Assembly: GCF_001277195.1 (NCBI RefSeq)
Contig: NZ_CP012268.1
Span: 992,001-1,056,000, forward strand
Direction: 5' to 3'
Source: Cronobacter muytjensii ATCC 51329
Lineage (GTDB): Bacteria; Pseudomonadota; Gammaproteobacteria; Enterobacterales; Enterobacteriaceae
Length of the DNA: 64,000 bases
Below are positions 51,375 through 61,885 of the stretch, in pieces. Both the position numbers and the translations under genes were made by a program. Within the stretch, counting starts at the first letter, position 1. Each line of letters begins with the position of its first letter. The notes below the pieces were generated by a model. It was given only the letters and a program-made list of their open reading frames with translations, searched no databases and had not been told where the DNA came from.

Positions 51375-53644
51375 ATGTCTGAAAATTTCTCGCAGATGGC
51401 GGCGTTCATCTGGTCTGTCGCTGATTTATTACGGGGTGATTTTAAACAGTCGCAATATGGACGAATTATTCTGCCCTTCACCTTATTACGCCGTCTGGAA
51501 TGTGTCTTAGAAAATACCCGTAGCGCGGTGATTGCCGAAGCGGAAAAGGTGGCGTCTATACCATTGCCGGAAAGCGCACGGGAAAAGCTGATTTTACGCG
51601 CCGCAGGGGAGCTGGCTTTTTTTAACACCTCACCGCTGGATTTAAGCCGTCTTGGCCAGAACAATATCAGGGCTAACCTGGAGAAATACATACAGTCTTT
51701 TTCAGTCAATACGCGCGATATTTTCGAGCATTTCAAGTTCAGCGAATTTATCGGCCAATTAGACGATGCCAATCTGCTGTATAAAGTGGTCAGTTTGTTC
51801 AGCAGTATCGATCTTAGCCCGCAACGTATATCTCATTATCAGATGGGGCTCATTTTTGAAGAGCTTATTCGCCGTTTTGCGGAAAGCTCTAATGAAACGG
51901 CGGGAGAGCATTTTACGCCGCGCGATATTGTTCGTCTGACCACCTCGCTGGTGTTTATGGAAGATGGCGATGCCTTATCGAAAGAAGGGATTATCCGCAC
52001 GCTCTACGACCCAACCTGCGGGACGGGGGGCTTTCTGTCCTGCGCGATGGAATATCTGCATACAATGAACCCGCAGGCGGTTCTGCGCGCCTTTGGTCAG
52101 GAGCTGAATCCGGAGTCTTATGCCATCTGTAAGGCGGACATGTTAATTAAAGGACCGGATGTCAGCTGTATTAAGCTCGGGAATACGCTGTCAAACGACC
52201 AGCTCGCATCCGATAAATTTGATTACATGCTTTCAAACCCGCCTTTTGGCGTGGACTGGAAAAAAATTGAAGGCGCCATTAACGACGAATATCTCCAGAA
52301 AGGATTCAGTGGGCGCTTCGGCCCTGGCCTGCCGCGCGTTTCCGACGGATCGCTGCTGTTCCTGCTGCACCTCATCAGTAAAATGCGCTCGCCGCACGAA
52401 GGCGGGAGCCGCATCGGCATTATCCTGAACGGTTCTCCACTCTTCACGGGCGGCGCGGGTAGCGGGGAGAGCGAGATCCGGCGCTATCTTCTGGAAACCG
52501 ATCTGCTCGAAGGGATTATCGCGCTGCCCACTGAGATGTTTTATAACACCGGCATCGCGACCTATATCTGGCTGTTATCCAACAAAAAAGCACCAGAACG
52601 TAAAGGTAAGATCCAGCTTATTGATGCGACTCGTCTGTTTTCGAAGATGCGCCGATCGCTGGGAGCGAAACGCAATGCACTGGATGAGGCGCATATACGC
52701 GCTATCACCCGCTGCTTTGGCGATTTCCAGACGATAGATACCCGTAAAGCTGACGGGCCAGTGCCTTACGCCAGCAAAGTTTTCTCTTCTGCTGCGTTTG
52801 GCTACCGGCGACTGACCATTGAACGTCCGCTGCGTTTATCTGCTCAGGTCACGGATGAAGCGATTGCGACTCTGCGCTTTGCGCCAAAGCCGTTTAACGC
52901 GCCAATGGAACGCCTGTATGAAGCGTTCGCATCCCAATGGCAGGAGGAGAACTATGGCGATTTCTCTGAACGGGAAGCCGAAGCGCGCGCCATCATCAAA
53001 GCTGAATTTGCCGAGCTGAAAGAGAAGCAGATTAAAGACCTGCTCGACAGCAGGCTCTGGCTGGCGCAGCGCGGGTTGCTGGAAAAAGCGCAGCAGATTC
53101 AGGCCGCGCTGGGTACGCAGGCGGGCGGAAAAACGCGAGTCAGCCATGACTTCAACCAGTTCCAGCTAATCCTGAAAGGGGCCATCAAAACCGCTGGCGT
53201 GAAGCTTGACGCGAAAGAGAACAAGCAATTCATTGATGCCATCACCACGAAAAACCCGGATGCCGAGCCGGTGGTGAAAAAGGTGCTGAAAGAAGCTGCG
53301 CAGCCGCTGTACGGTGCGTTTGAGTACCAGGGTGAAGTGGTCGAGTTTGAACAGGATGGCGACCTGCGCGATAACGAGAACGTGCCGCTGAACCCGGCAG
53401 TGTCCACCAGCGATCTGATTGAAAACTACTTCAAAGCCGAAGTACTGCCGCACGTGAATGACGCGTGGATCAACGCCGATAAGCGCGATGCAAAAGATAA
53501 TGAGGTGGGGATTGTCGGTTACGAGATCCCGTTTAACCGCCATTTCTATGTCTACCAGCCGCCGCGCCCGTTAGAGGAAATTGATGCCGATCTGGATGCG
53601 GTCAGCGCCGAGATTATGAAGCTGCTGCAGGAGGTACATTCCTG

Positions 53645-53645
<1 letters not shown>
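51375..53645 (+). CDS. hsdM: Type I restriction-modification methyltransferase subunit HsdM
   Basis: 756-aa N6-adenine methyltransferase subunit. An N-terminal helical domain (1 to about 150) precedes the catalytic domain, with SAM motif DPTCGTGGFL at residue 212 and catalytic SNPPFG at about 287-292. A C-terminal region of about 250 residues has no motif I can name, is rich in charged helix, and ends near NRHFYVYQPPRPLEEIDADL. Classical HsdM proteins are about 520-530 aa, so this belongs to a longer subgroup. ATG 51375 follows AAGGA. It overlaps hsdS by one base. Confidence 0.95.
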
Positions 53646-54951
<1,306 letters not shown>

Positions 54952-54955
<4 letters not shown>

Positions 54956-57900
54956 ACATGGACGTGACCAAAGAGAGGAGTTTTCAGGATGACATTATTG
55001 CCGGGATGCTCAAAAACGGCTGGGTGCGCGGTAACAACGACGGCTACGATCGCGAGCGCGCGCTCTACTCGCAGGATGCGCTGACCTTTGTGCAGACCAC
55101 GCAGCCGCAGGAGTGGGAGAAGTTTTCCAGAGTTTACCCGGCCGATACCGAACGCCATTTCCTCGATGCGCTGGTGGCGCAGCTGAAAAAAGCGGATATC
55201 AACGCCACCGATAATGTGTCTCGCACTTACGGCATGCTCGGAGTGCTGCGTCATGGCATCAGGAGCCATAACGCGCGTTTTTCCCTGTGCCAGTTCAAGC
55301 CGGAACACAGCCTGAACCCGGATACACTGGCGCGTTACGCACAGAACATTTGCCGCATTGTGCCCGAGCTGGTTTATAGCCCCTATGCCACCAGCGCTGC
55401 CGCTGACGAGTGCGGCGCTAAGGCAAAGAAATGGCGTATCGACCTGGTGCTGTTTGTTAATGGTCTGCCGGTCGCCACGCTTGAGCTGAAGTCTGAATTT
55501 AAGCAGACGGTGAACAGCGCCATTACGCAGTACAAGAAAACCCGCCTGCCGAAAGACCCTGCGACCAACAAACCGGAGCCGCTGCTGACTTTCAAGCGTG
55601 GCGCGCTGGTGCATTTTGCCGTCAGCCAGTACGACGTGTTTATGGCGACCAGACTCGACGGCGAGAAAACCTTCTTCCTGCCCTTTAACAAAGGCACCAG
55701 AGAGGGCGGCGCGGGGAACGATGCTCCCGAAAATCCGAGCGAGTACGCTACCGGCTATCTGTGGAATGAGGTTCTGCTACCAGGCAATCTGCTGAAAATC
55801 CTCGCAAGCTTTGTGCATTTGCAGATTGAAGAAAAAGAGGACTGGAACGGGCTGAAATATAAAAAAGAGAGCCTGATTTTCCCGCGTTATCATCAGTGGG
55901 ATGTGGTGAACAAACTGGTCACGGCGGCGGTTGAAGAGGGCAGTGGTAATAAATATTTAATTCAGCACAGCGCGGGTTCGGGTAAATCCAATTCTATCGC
56001 CTGGACGGCTCATCAGCTTTCCCGTCTGTACGATGAGCGTGGTGAGAAGCAGTTCCACTCGGTGATTGTGGTGACGGATCGCACCGTGCTTGATGACCAG
56101 TTGCAGGACACTATTTATCAGTTTGAGCATCAGGATGGCGTGGTCGGGCGTATTAATAACAAAGAAGGCGACGGTTCAAAATCGGAAAAGCTGGCCAGCG
56201 CGCTGGAAAACGCGCAGCCCATTATTATCGTCACCATCCAGACTTTTCCGTTTGTATTAAAAGCCATTGAAAACAGCGTCAACCTGAAGCAGCGCAGATA
56301 CGCGGTGATAGCCGATGAGGCCCACTCTTCACAAAGCGGCTCCACGGCGCGTCAGCTAAAAGAAGTGCTGATGAGCGAGGGGGCCGATGGTGATGTTATG
56401 CTGTCTTCAGAAGATATTCTGGATGCCACCCTCGCCGCCCGTAAAGGCAGCAGCAATCTTAATTACTATGCCTTTACCGCCACGCCGAAAGCGAAAACGC
56501 TGGAGCTTTTTGGCCGCAGGCCGAATCCGCATGAACCCCCGTCAAAAACCAATACACCCGCAGCGTTTCACGTTTACTCCATGCGTCAGGCCATCGAAGA
56601 GGGCTTTATTCTCGATGTACTGAAGAATTACACCAACTATAAAGTCGCTTATAAGCTGCTGCAAAAGCTGGAAGATGAAGACCGCGAAGTCGACAGTAAA
56701 AAGGCGAAGATCAAGCTAAACCAGTGGGTAACGCTACACGACCATAACGTGTCGCAAAAAGTGAAGGTCATTGTGGAGCATTTTCGCAAACACATCATGC
56801 ATCTTCTGGGTGGGCAGGCGAAAGCGATGGTAGTAACCAGTTCGCGTAAAGCAGCGGTGCGCTACAAGCTGGCTTTTGATAAGTACATTGCAGAAAATAA
56901 TTATAAAAAAATTAACGCGATGGTGGCATTTTCTGGCGAGGTCGAGTTTCACGACAATGACATTAGCGACCTGGCATTGTTGAACCAGAAATTTACTGAA
57001 ATTACTATGAACCCGGCGTTGAAAGGCCGGGATATGCGCAAAGCCTTCGATAGCGATGACTATCAGGTCATGCTGGTGGCGAATAAATTCCAGACCGGCT
57101 TCGACCAGCCAAAGCTGTGCGCGATGTATGTAGATAAGGCGCTGGGCGGCGTCGAATGTGTGCAGACGCTTTCTCGCCTGAACCGTACGTACCCCGGTAA
57201 AGCGGAATCAGGCACCTTTGTGCTGGATTTCTACAACGCCCCTGACGATATTCTTGAGGCATTCCAGCCCTATTATCAAACCGCCGAATTAACCGATGTC
57301 ACCGATCCGCAACGGGTATTCGACTTCTCTGAAAAACTGCGCAGCAGCGGTATTTTTTTCTGGAATGAAGTGGAGCAGTTTTGCGAAGCCTTTTTTAGTA
57401 AAAATAAATCTAACGCGGCCATCAGTAATATTTGCAAACCAGCCGTTGAGCGCTGGCGGCTTCGCTATTTCTCTGCAGTTGATGCTTATTTAAAGGCCAA
57501 AGCGATCGTTGAATTAACTAAAAAAGATACGCATAACCCGGTGCTGCTCGCGAATGCTGAAAACAGCTTCAAGGCTTGTAAGCAGGAAAAAGACCGACTG
57601 GAAATCTTTAAAAAAGATCTCGGCAGCTTTGTTCGCTTCTATGAATTTATGTCGCAGATTGTCGAGTATGATGATAAATCTCTGGAAAAGTTGAGCCTGT
57701 TCGCCCGTCATTTACGCCCGTTGTTGCATGAACAGCGGCTGGAAGAAGACGAGATTGATTTAAGCAACGTCGAGATGAGCCACTATCGCTTATCAAAAAT
57801 TCAGGAGCAGCATATCAAGCTGCAAGAGGACGCGGCGGAGTATCAGCTCACTCCGGGTAATGATGTGGGTACTGCCAAAGCAAAAGATAAGAAAGAAGAG

Positions 57901-58218
57901 TTTTTGTCGCAAATTCTGGCGCGGCTCAATGAACTCTTTATCACGGAGAAACTCAGCGATAACGATTTGCTCAATTACACGCTGACGGTGTGTGACAAGC
58001 TCGCTGAAAATAAAGCGGTGATGCGTCAACTGGTCACCAATACACGCGAACAGGTGATGCTGGGGGATTTTACCCGAGCGCTGGATGATGCTGTTATCGG
58101 CAGTCATGAGGCGCACAGGGAAATCATGCTGCAATATTTGTCAAACCCGGAGACTGCGCGCGGTTTCGCTTTTGCCGCATTCGACATTCTGCAAAACCGT
58201 CAGCGCATGACAGGTTGA
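54952..58218 (+). CDS. hsdR: Type I restriction-modification endonuclease/translocase HsdR
   Basis: 1088-aa motor and nuclease subunit. The PD-(D/E)xK nuclease has Asp164 and Glu178-x-Lys180 (RIDLVLF...TLELKSEF). The SF2 translocase has Walker A QHSAGSGKS (338-346), DEAH at 455-458, motif III FTATPKAKT, and motif VI QTLSRLNRTYPGK. A helical C-terminal part binds the HsdM/S core. All motifs are intact, so the system is predicted to restrict. It overlaps hsdS by four bases and converges with the AraC gene 11 bases on. Confidence 0.96.
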
Positions 58219-58229
58219 GTTCGCCAGTA

Positions 58230-59003
58230 TCACGCCATAAACTCCCGCGGCGTTGCGCCGAGAATAGCGCGGAACGCGGCGGTAAACGCGGCAGAGCAGG
58301 AAAACCCAAGTTGCCAGGCGACCTGTTTGATGGGCACACCGTTGGCGAGAAGATCCAGTGACGCGCAGATCCTCGCCCGTTGCTTCCAGGCCCGGAAACT
58401 GAAGCCGGTGTCGCGGATAAACAGCCGCGAAAACGTGCGCTCCGACATCGCCGCGATGTCCGCAAGCTCGCTTAACGATGCCTCCCAGCGGTGGCTGACC
58501 AGCAACTCTCTGGCGGCGCGGGCCAGCCGCTCGTCCTGTGGCATCGGCAGCTCGGTGTCAGGACGGTCGGTTTCGCTGAGGATCTCCAGCAGCAGAAGCG
58601 CCATGCGTCGTTGACTTGCCGTCTGATACGCGTCACTAAAAAGCCCGGCTATCAGCTCTTTCACCAGCGGCGTTGCCGTTATCACATGTACAACGTCGCT
58701 TTTGATGAAATTGACGCACTCTGCGATAAGGCTCGGGCTGAAATAGATTGTGCGAAGCTCCGTATGCGATAACAGGTGGTAGCTGTGCGTCTGCCGGGGC
58801 GGCAGCCACAAGGCGCGCTGCGGCGGAATTACCCATCTGCGCGCGTCGGTTTCCACTAGTATCACGCCGCGCGTCGCAAACAGCAGCTGGCCTTCCACAT
58901 GATGATGCGGCGGGTCGACGTCACCTCGCGAGTAACTAATGGCAAGATTTGACCAGCCGGTGGCTTCATCGTGTCTTGGCGCTTTATCTGTATCGTTTGG
59001 CAT
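58230..59003 (-). CDS. AraC-family regulator with N-terminal cupin
   Basis: 257-aa transcription factor. The N-terminal cupin has PPHHHVEGQLLFATRGVILV and PPQRALWLPPRQTHS, a small-molecule sensing fold. The C-terminal double helix-turn-helix is at about 155-255 (LSELADIAAMSERTFSRLFI, then VPIKQVAWQLGFSCSAAFTA). The frame is open to ATG 59087, but ATG 59003 (MPNDTDKAPRHDE) has an AGGG upstream and fits family length. It diverges from the amidotransferase gene, its most likely target; the effector is unknown. Confidence 0.88.
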   Translation of the reverse strand: MPNDTDKAPRHDEATGWSNLAISYSRGDVDPPHHHVEGQLLFATRGVILVETDARRWVIPPQRALWLPPRQTHSYHLLSHTELRTIYFSPSLIAECVNFIKSDVVHVITATPLVKELIAGLFSDAYQTASQRRMALLLLEILSETDRPDTELPMPQDERLARAARELLVSHRWEASLSELADIAAMSERTFSRLFIRDTGFSFRAWKQRARICASLDLLANGVPIKQVAWQLGFSCSAAFTAAFRAILGATPREFMA

Positions 59004-59119
59004 TTGATATTCAAACCCTGCATTTATGATGAGTTCCACGCAAGCATCCGGACTGGTCAACACATTAATAAGGCCAGCGCCGGTCATTATAAATTCATCA
59101 CGTTATGGAGTGGTTAACA

Positions 59120-59848
59120 ATGCGGGTACATTTTATCGTACATGAACATTTCGAAGCGCCGGGGGCATATGAAACCTGGGCCAGGCAGCGCGGCTGCGAA
59201 GTAAGTTATTCACGCGTTTATGCCGCAGAGCCGCTGCCAGTCAGCGTCGAGGCAATGGATTTGCTGATTATTATGGGCGGACCGCAGGATCCGGACACCA
59301 CCCTGGCGCAATGCCCGCATTTTGACGCGAGAGGCGAAAAGGCGGTGATTGCGTCTGCGATTAACGCGGGTAAAGCCGTGATTGGCGTCTGTCTCGGCTC
59401 GCAATTAATCGGCGAGGCTCTGGGCGCTGCGTATGCACACAGCCCGGAAAAGGAAATCGGTAAATTTCCCATTACGCTCACGGAGACGGGGAGAAATCAT
59501 CCGTTATTCGCCCATTTGGGAGAGACGCTTGACGTGGGGCACTGGCATAACGATATGCCTGGCCTGACGTCTGAGGCGCAGATTATCGCTTTCAGTGAAG
59601 GCTGCCCGCGCCAGATCGTGGCGTATTCCGACCGGGTGTTCGGGTTTCAGTGCCATATGGAGCTCACGCACGACGTGGTCGAATTGCTAATCGCGCATTC
59701 ACAAAACGATCTCTGTCGGGCTGCGCAATACCGTTTTGTCGATACCGCCGAAACGCTTCGCGGTCATGATTATTGTGAAATGAACGACGCGTTATTCGTC
59801 TTTCTCGATAAACTCGCGGCACAGCGCGTAGCTGAACCTCGCGCCTGA
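59120..59848 (+). CDS. Class I glutamine amidotransferase-like protein
   Basis: 242-aa stand-alone GATase1 domain. Oxyanion motif IMGGPQDP is near 51-58. The nucleophile elbow GVCLGSQL has Cys91, and FQCHMELT has His179 and Glu181, giving a full Cys-His-Glu triad. There is no synthetase domain or neighbour to receive ammonia, so the physiological substrate is open; some relatives hydrolyse gamma-glutamyl compounds. ATG 59120 has GGAG at 59108-59111; an earlier ATG at 59105 overlaps that site. It is divergent from the AraC gene. Confidence 0.88.
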   Translation: MRVHFIVHEHFEAPGAYETWARQRGCEVSYSRVYAAEPLPVSVEAMDLLIIMGGPQDPDTTLAQCPHFDARGEKAVIASAINAGKAVIGVCLGSQLIGEALGAAYAHSPEKEIGKFPITLTETGRNHPLFAHLGETLDVGHWHNDMPGLTSEAQIIAFSEGCPRQIVAYSDRVFGFQCHMELTHDVVELLIAHSQNDLCRAAQYRFVDTAETLRGHDYCEMNDALFVFLDKLAAQRVAEPRA

Positions 59849-59913
59849 GACTTTTACGCGCCATGCGCCGCCTGGCGCGGATAAGACAGCAGCTGAGGCA
59901 GAAAACCAGCGCG

Positions 59914-60543
59914 TCAGGTTCCCCAGTGATAGTCGGTGACTGCCCTGATAAGCGCATCGTTCTCAATTTCTGTCAGGGAAGAACAGAAATCGGGTCGGGA
60001 GAGGCGCAGGTGCTCGCGCGTCCTGCTCCACCGGGTGACGACACAGGCCAGCATTTCCAGTCCGCCAGGGCTTTCTGGCTGCCAGGCCTGCGTACCATAA
60101 AAGATGTCGCTAAAGATATCCCATTGCTGATAAAGCTTTTGGCAGGCCCCCTGCGCAAGCTGCGTGTGTTGATCTTCTGTGCTGTCTGGCAGCCAGCGCT
60201 CGGGGTAGTCAATAATGCCAACCGAGGCGTAACAGTTAGCCGCGATATAAACCAGCCCCCGTAATTGCTGCGCGCGAACGCACGCGTCCGAAGAGAGAAG
60301 CCCGGCGTGCGGATATTCCATCGCGAGATGAATGATGATGGCTGCGCTTTCAGTAAGAACTGAATCATCAGGAAGAATTAACGTGGGGATCTGCACTAAC
60401 GGGTTACGCTGTTTTAATTCTTCAGTGCTGCTCTCTTTTTGCCATGAGCTGGCCTTACACACCTGGTATTCAGCGTTGCATGCTCTGAGCGCCATCTCAA
60501 TGGCGGCAGAACCAGAACGAGCGGTGCCGTAAAGGTGATACAT
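59914..60543 (-). CDS. Glutathione S-transferase-like protein
   Basis: 209-aa protein with a thioredoxin-fold N-terminal GST domain (MYHLYGTARSGSAAIEMALR, NPLVQIPTLILPDDSVLTES with the cis-proline and ESxAI glutathione contacts). A helical C-terminal domain follows (about 85-205). Ser10 or Ser12 in the first loop could be the activating residue. The substrate is unknown. It converges with the amidotransferase gene (65-base gap) and is in the same accessory block as the AraC regulator. Confidence 0.87.
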   Translation of the reverse strand: MYHLYGTARSGSAAIEMALRACNAEYQVCKASSWQKESSTEELKQRNPLVQIPTLILPDDSVLTESAAIIIHLAMEYPHAGLLSSDACVRAQQLRGLVYIAANCYASVGIIDYPERWLPDSTEDQHTQLAQGACQKLYQQWDIFSDIFYGTQAWQPESPGGLEMLACVVTRWSRTREHLRLSRPDFCSSLTEIENDALIRAVTDYHWGT

Positions 60544-60970
60544 AATGCGCTTTCCGTTGGGGGTAATTATTTCATCTTAGCAGACCAGGCTGGCGGGTAA
60601 GGTAATAGAGCGCGGCGCGGTGTTAAGCGAGGTATGGAATATGTGATAGATGGCGGCACAATCCCGACGGTGTAATTTTTTATCGTAAGGCGATGAGGGG
60701 TGTGCCTGTGACACGGGCGCGCCGTCGTGGGCCGGGGCAATAGGTAAACATTTCAGCACGATGCTAACACGCAGCCGCCTCGCCTGCTGTGCCAGCTCAT
60801 GTCGGTATTTATAACCCTCGCCTGTCGTCCTCTCCAGAGGGCTATGCTGCCACCGCCGGTCTTAAATGGTTGATGCACTATACTGACCATTGCCGTTGTC
60901 ATTTAACGATGAAGCGACCAACGCCCCGTTATCTGACATCAGCCTTACCCATGACCCTCAGGAGAACAAA
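60544..60970. other. Non-coding region upstream of the DUF4142 gene
   Basis: About 430 bases with no convincing gene; short frames of about 60 codons on both strands lack ribosome sites and family features. CACTATACTGA, with TATACT at 60879-60884, resembles a sigma-S extended -10 and lies about 90 bases before the DUF4142 start. Confidence 0.5.
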
Positions 60971-61540
60971 ATGCAGAAGCGTAAAACCTTGAAAGGGCTG
61001 CTGGCCGTATCGGTAGTCGCAGCGATGTTTAGTACGGTGAGTGTGCAAGCCCGGACGCCGACAAGCACCGAGCAGGCTGGGGCTGCAGGTCAGACCCAAT
61101 CGAGCGCTAAACTCAGCGCCGGCGACGAAAAAGCGTTGAAGGACATGGCGCAGGCCAATATCAATGAAATCGCCGCCGCCAAGATAGCGCTGAGCAAAGC
61201 CCAAAGCAGCGACGTCAAAACCTTCGCTCAGAAGATGGTCGATGACCACGGCGCGGCTCTGACTAAAGTCCAGACGGTCGCCCAGCAGAAGGGCGTGACA
61301 CTGCCGACTGAGCCGGACGCCAGTCATAAGGCTATGGCCAGCGAGCTGGAAAAACAGAGCGGCGATGCCTTTGACAAGATGTATATGGAAAACGCCGGCA
61401 CGAAAGATCACCAGATGGTGTTGTCGACGCTGCAGAGTGACGCTACGAAGATTCAGGATCCGGATGTGAAGGCCCTGGCCGATGCACATACGCCGGTCGT
61501 TGAGCAGCACCTGAAGTCCGCTCAGCAGATAAATAAATAG
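60971..61540 (+). CDS. Exported DUF4142 protein
   Basis: 189 aa. A signal peptide (about 1-29, KTLKGLLAVSVVAAMFSTVS then VQA) precedes a low-complexity linker and one DUF4142 four-helix domain: ALKDMAQANINEIAAAKIAL, VKTFAQKMVDDHGAALTKVQ and HQMVLSTLQSDA. Conserved histidines in DDHGAALT and KDHQMV suggest a ferritin-like bundle. The family is periplasmic and of unknown function. AGGAG at 60960-60964 fixes the start; the frame extends further upstream. Confidence 0.9.
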   Translation: MQKRKTLKGLLAVSVVAAMFSTVSVQARTPTSTEQAGAAGQTQSSAKLSAGDEKALKDMAQANINEIAAAKIALSKAQSSDVKTFAQKMVDDHGAALTKVQTVAQQKGVTLPTEPDASHKAMASELEKQSGDAFDKMYMENAGTKDHQMVLSTLQSDATKIQDPDVKALADAHTPVVEQHLKSAQQINK

Positions 61541-61695
61541 GTTATCTGGCGGACAGACGTCCTGCTACCTGGCTCTGAGGGCGTTGAATACGTCGCTGAC
61601 GACCCGCCGCCATGATCTGTGGCGGCAAGGCGGCGGTGTCAAAGCAGCACAGCCCTTAATGACGGAGCGGTTGGCCCTCGCCAAATCGCAGGCAT

Positions 61696-61724
61696 AAAAA
61701 AACCAGCCTAATGGCTGGTTTTTT
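61696..61724. terminator. Bidirectional terminator downstream of proL
   Basis: AACCAGCC/GGCTGGTT stem with a 4-base loop, with A and T tracts on both sides. It lies 11 bases beyond the tRNA 3' end on the minus strand. Confidence 0.9.
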
Positions 61725-61734
61725 CGGGATTTTT

Positions 61735-61811
61735 TGGTCGGCACGAGAGGATTTGAACCTCCGACCCCTGACACCCCATGACAGTGCGCTACCAGGCTGC
61801 GCTACGTGCCG
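61735..61811 (-). tRNA. proL: tRNA-Pro (anticodon GGG)
   Basis: 77-nt minus-strand tRNA beginning CGGCACGTAGCGCAGCCTGG and ending with an encoded CCA. The acceptor stem CGGCACG pairs with CGTGCCG, the T-arm is GGAGGTTCAAATCCTC, and the anticodon loop ATGGGGT gives GGG, reading CCC/CCU. The anticodon stem has a T-T mismatch at its fourth pair, which E. coli proL also has as I recall it. The locus next to yejM matches E. coli proL. Confidence 0.97.
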
Positions 61812-61823
61812 ACGTGGAGGCTT

Positions 61824-61851
61824 ATACTACCCATTTTCACGCTGATTGCAA
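61824..61851 (-). promoter_or_regulatory. Promoter of proL
   Basis: On the minus strand TTGCAA (61851-61846) and TAGTAT (61829-61824) are separated by 16 bases. The start would be about 6 bases before the mature tRNA 5' end, with a fairly GC-rich segment after the -10, as in stringently controlled stable-RNA promoters. Confidence 0.75.
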
Positions 61852-61885
61852 GCGACGCCCCATTGAGTGATTTATAATTAATCAA

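Noticed and set aside
51328..51510. 60-codon frame overlapping the hsdM start
   Set aside because: Mostly inside hsdM in another frame; the product is Arg/Ser-rich nonsense. A leader-peptide role is not supported.
59858..59878. GCGCCA/TGGCGC hairpin between the amidotransferase and GST genes as a terminator
   Set aside because: No T run on either strand and a 9-base loop; too weak to call.
60577..60759. 60-codon minus-strand frame between the GST and DUF4142 genes
   Set aside because: No ribosome site, no domain, not distinguishable from chance.
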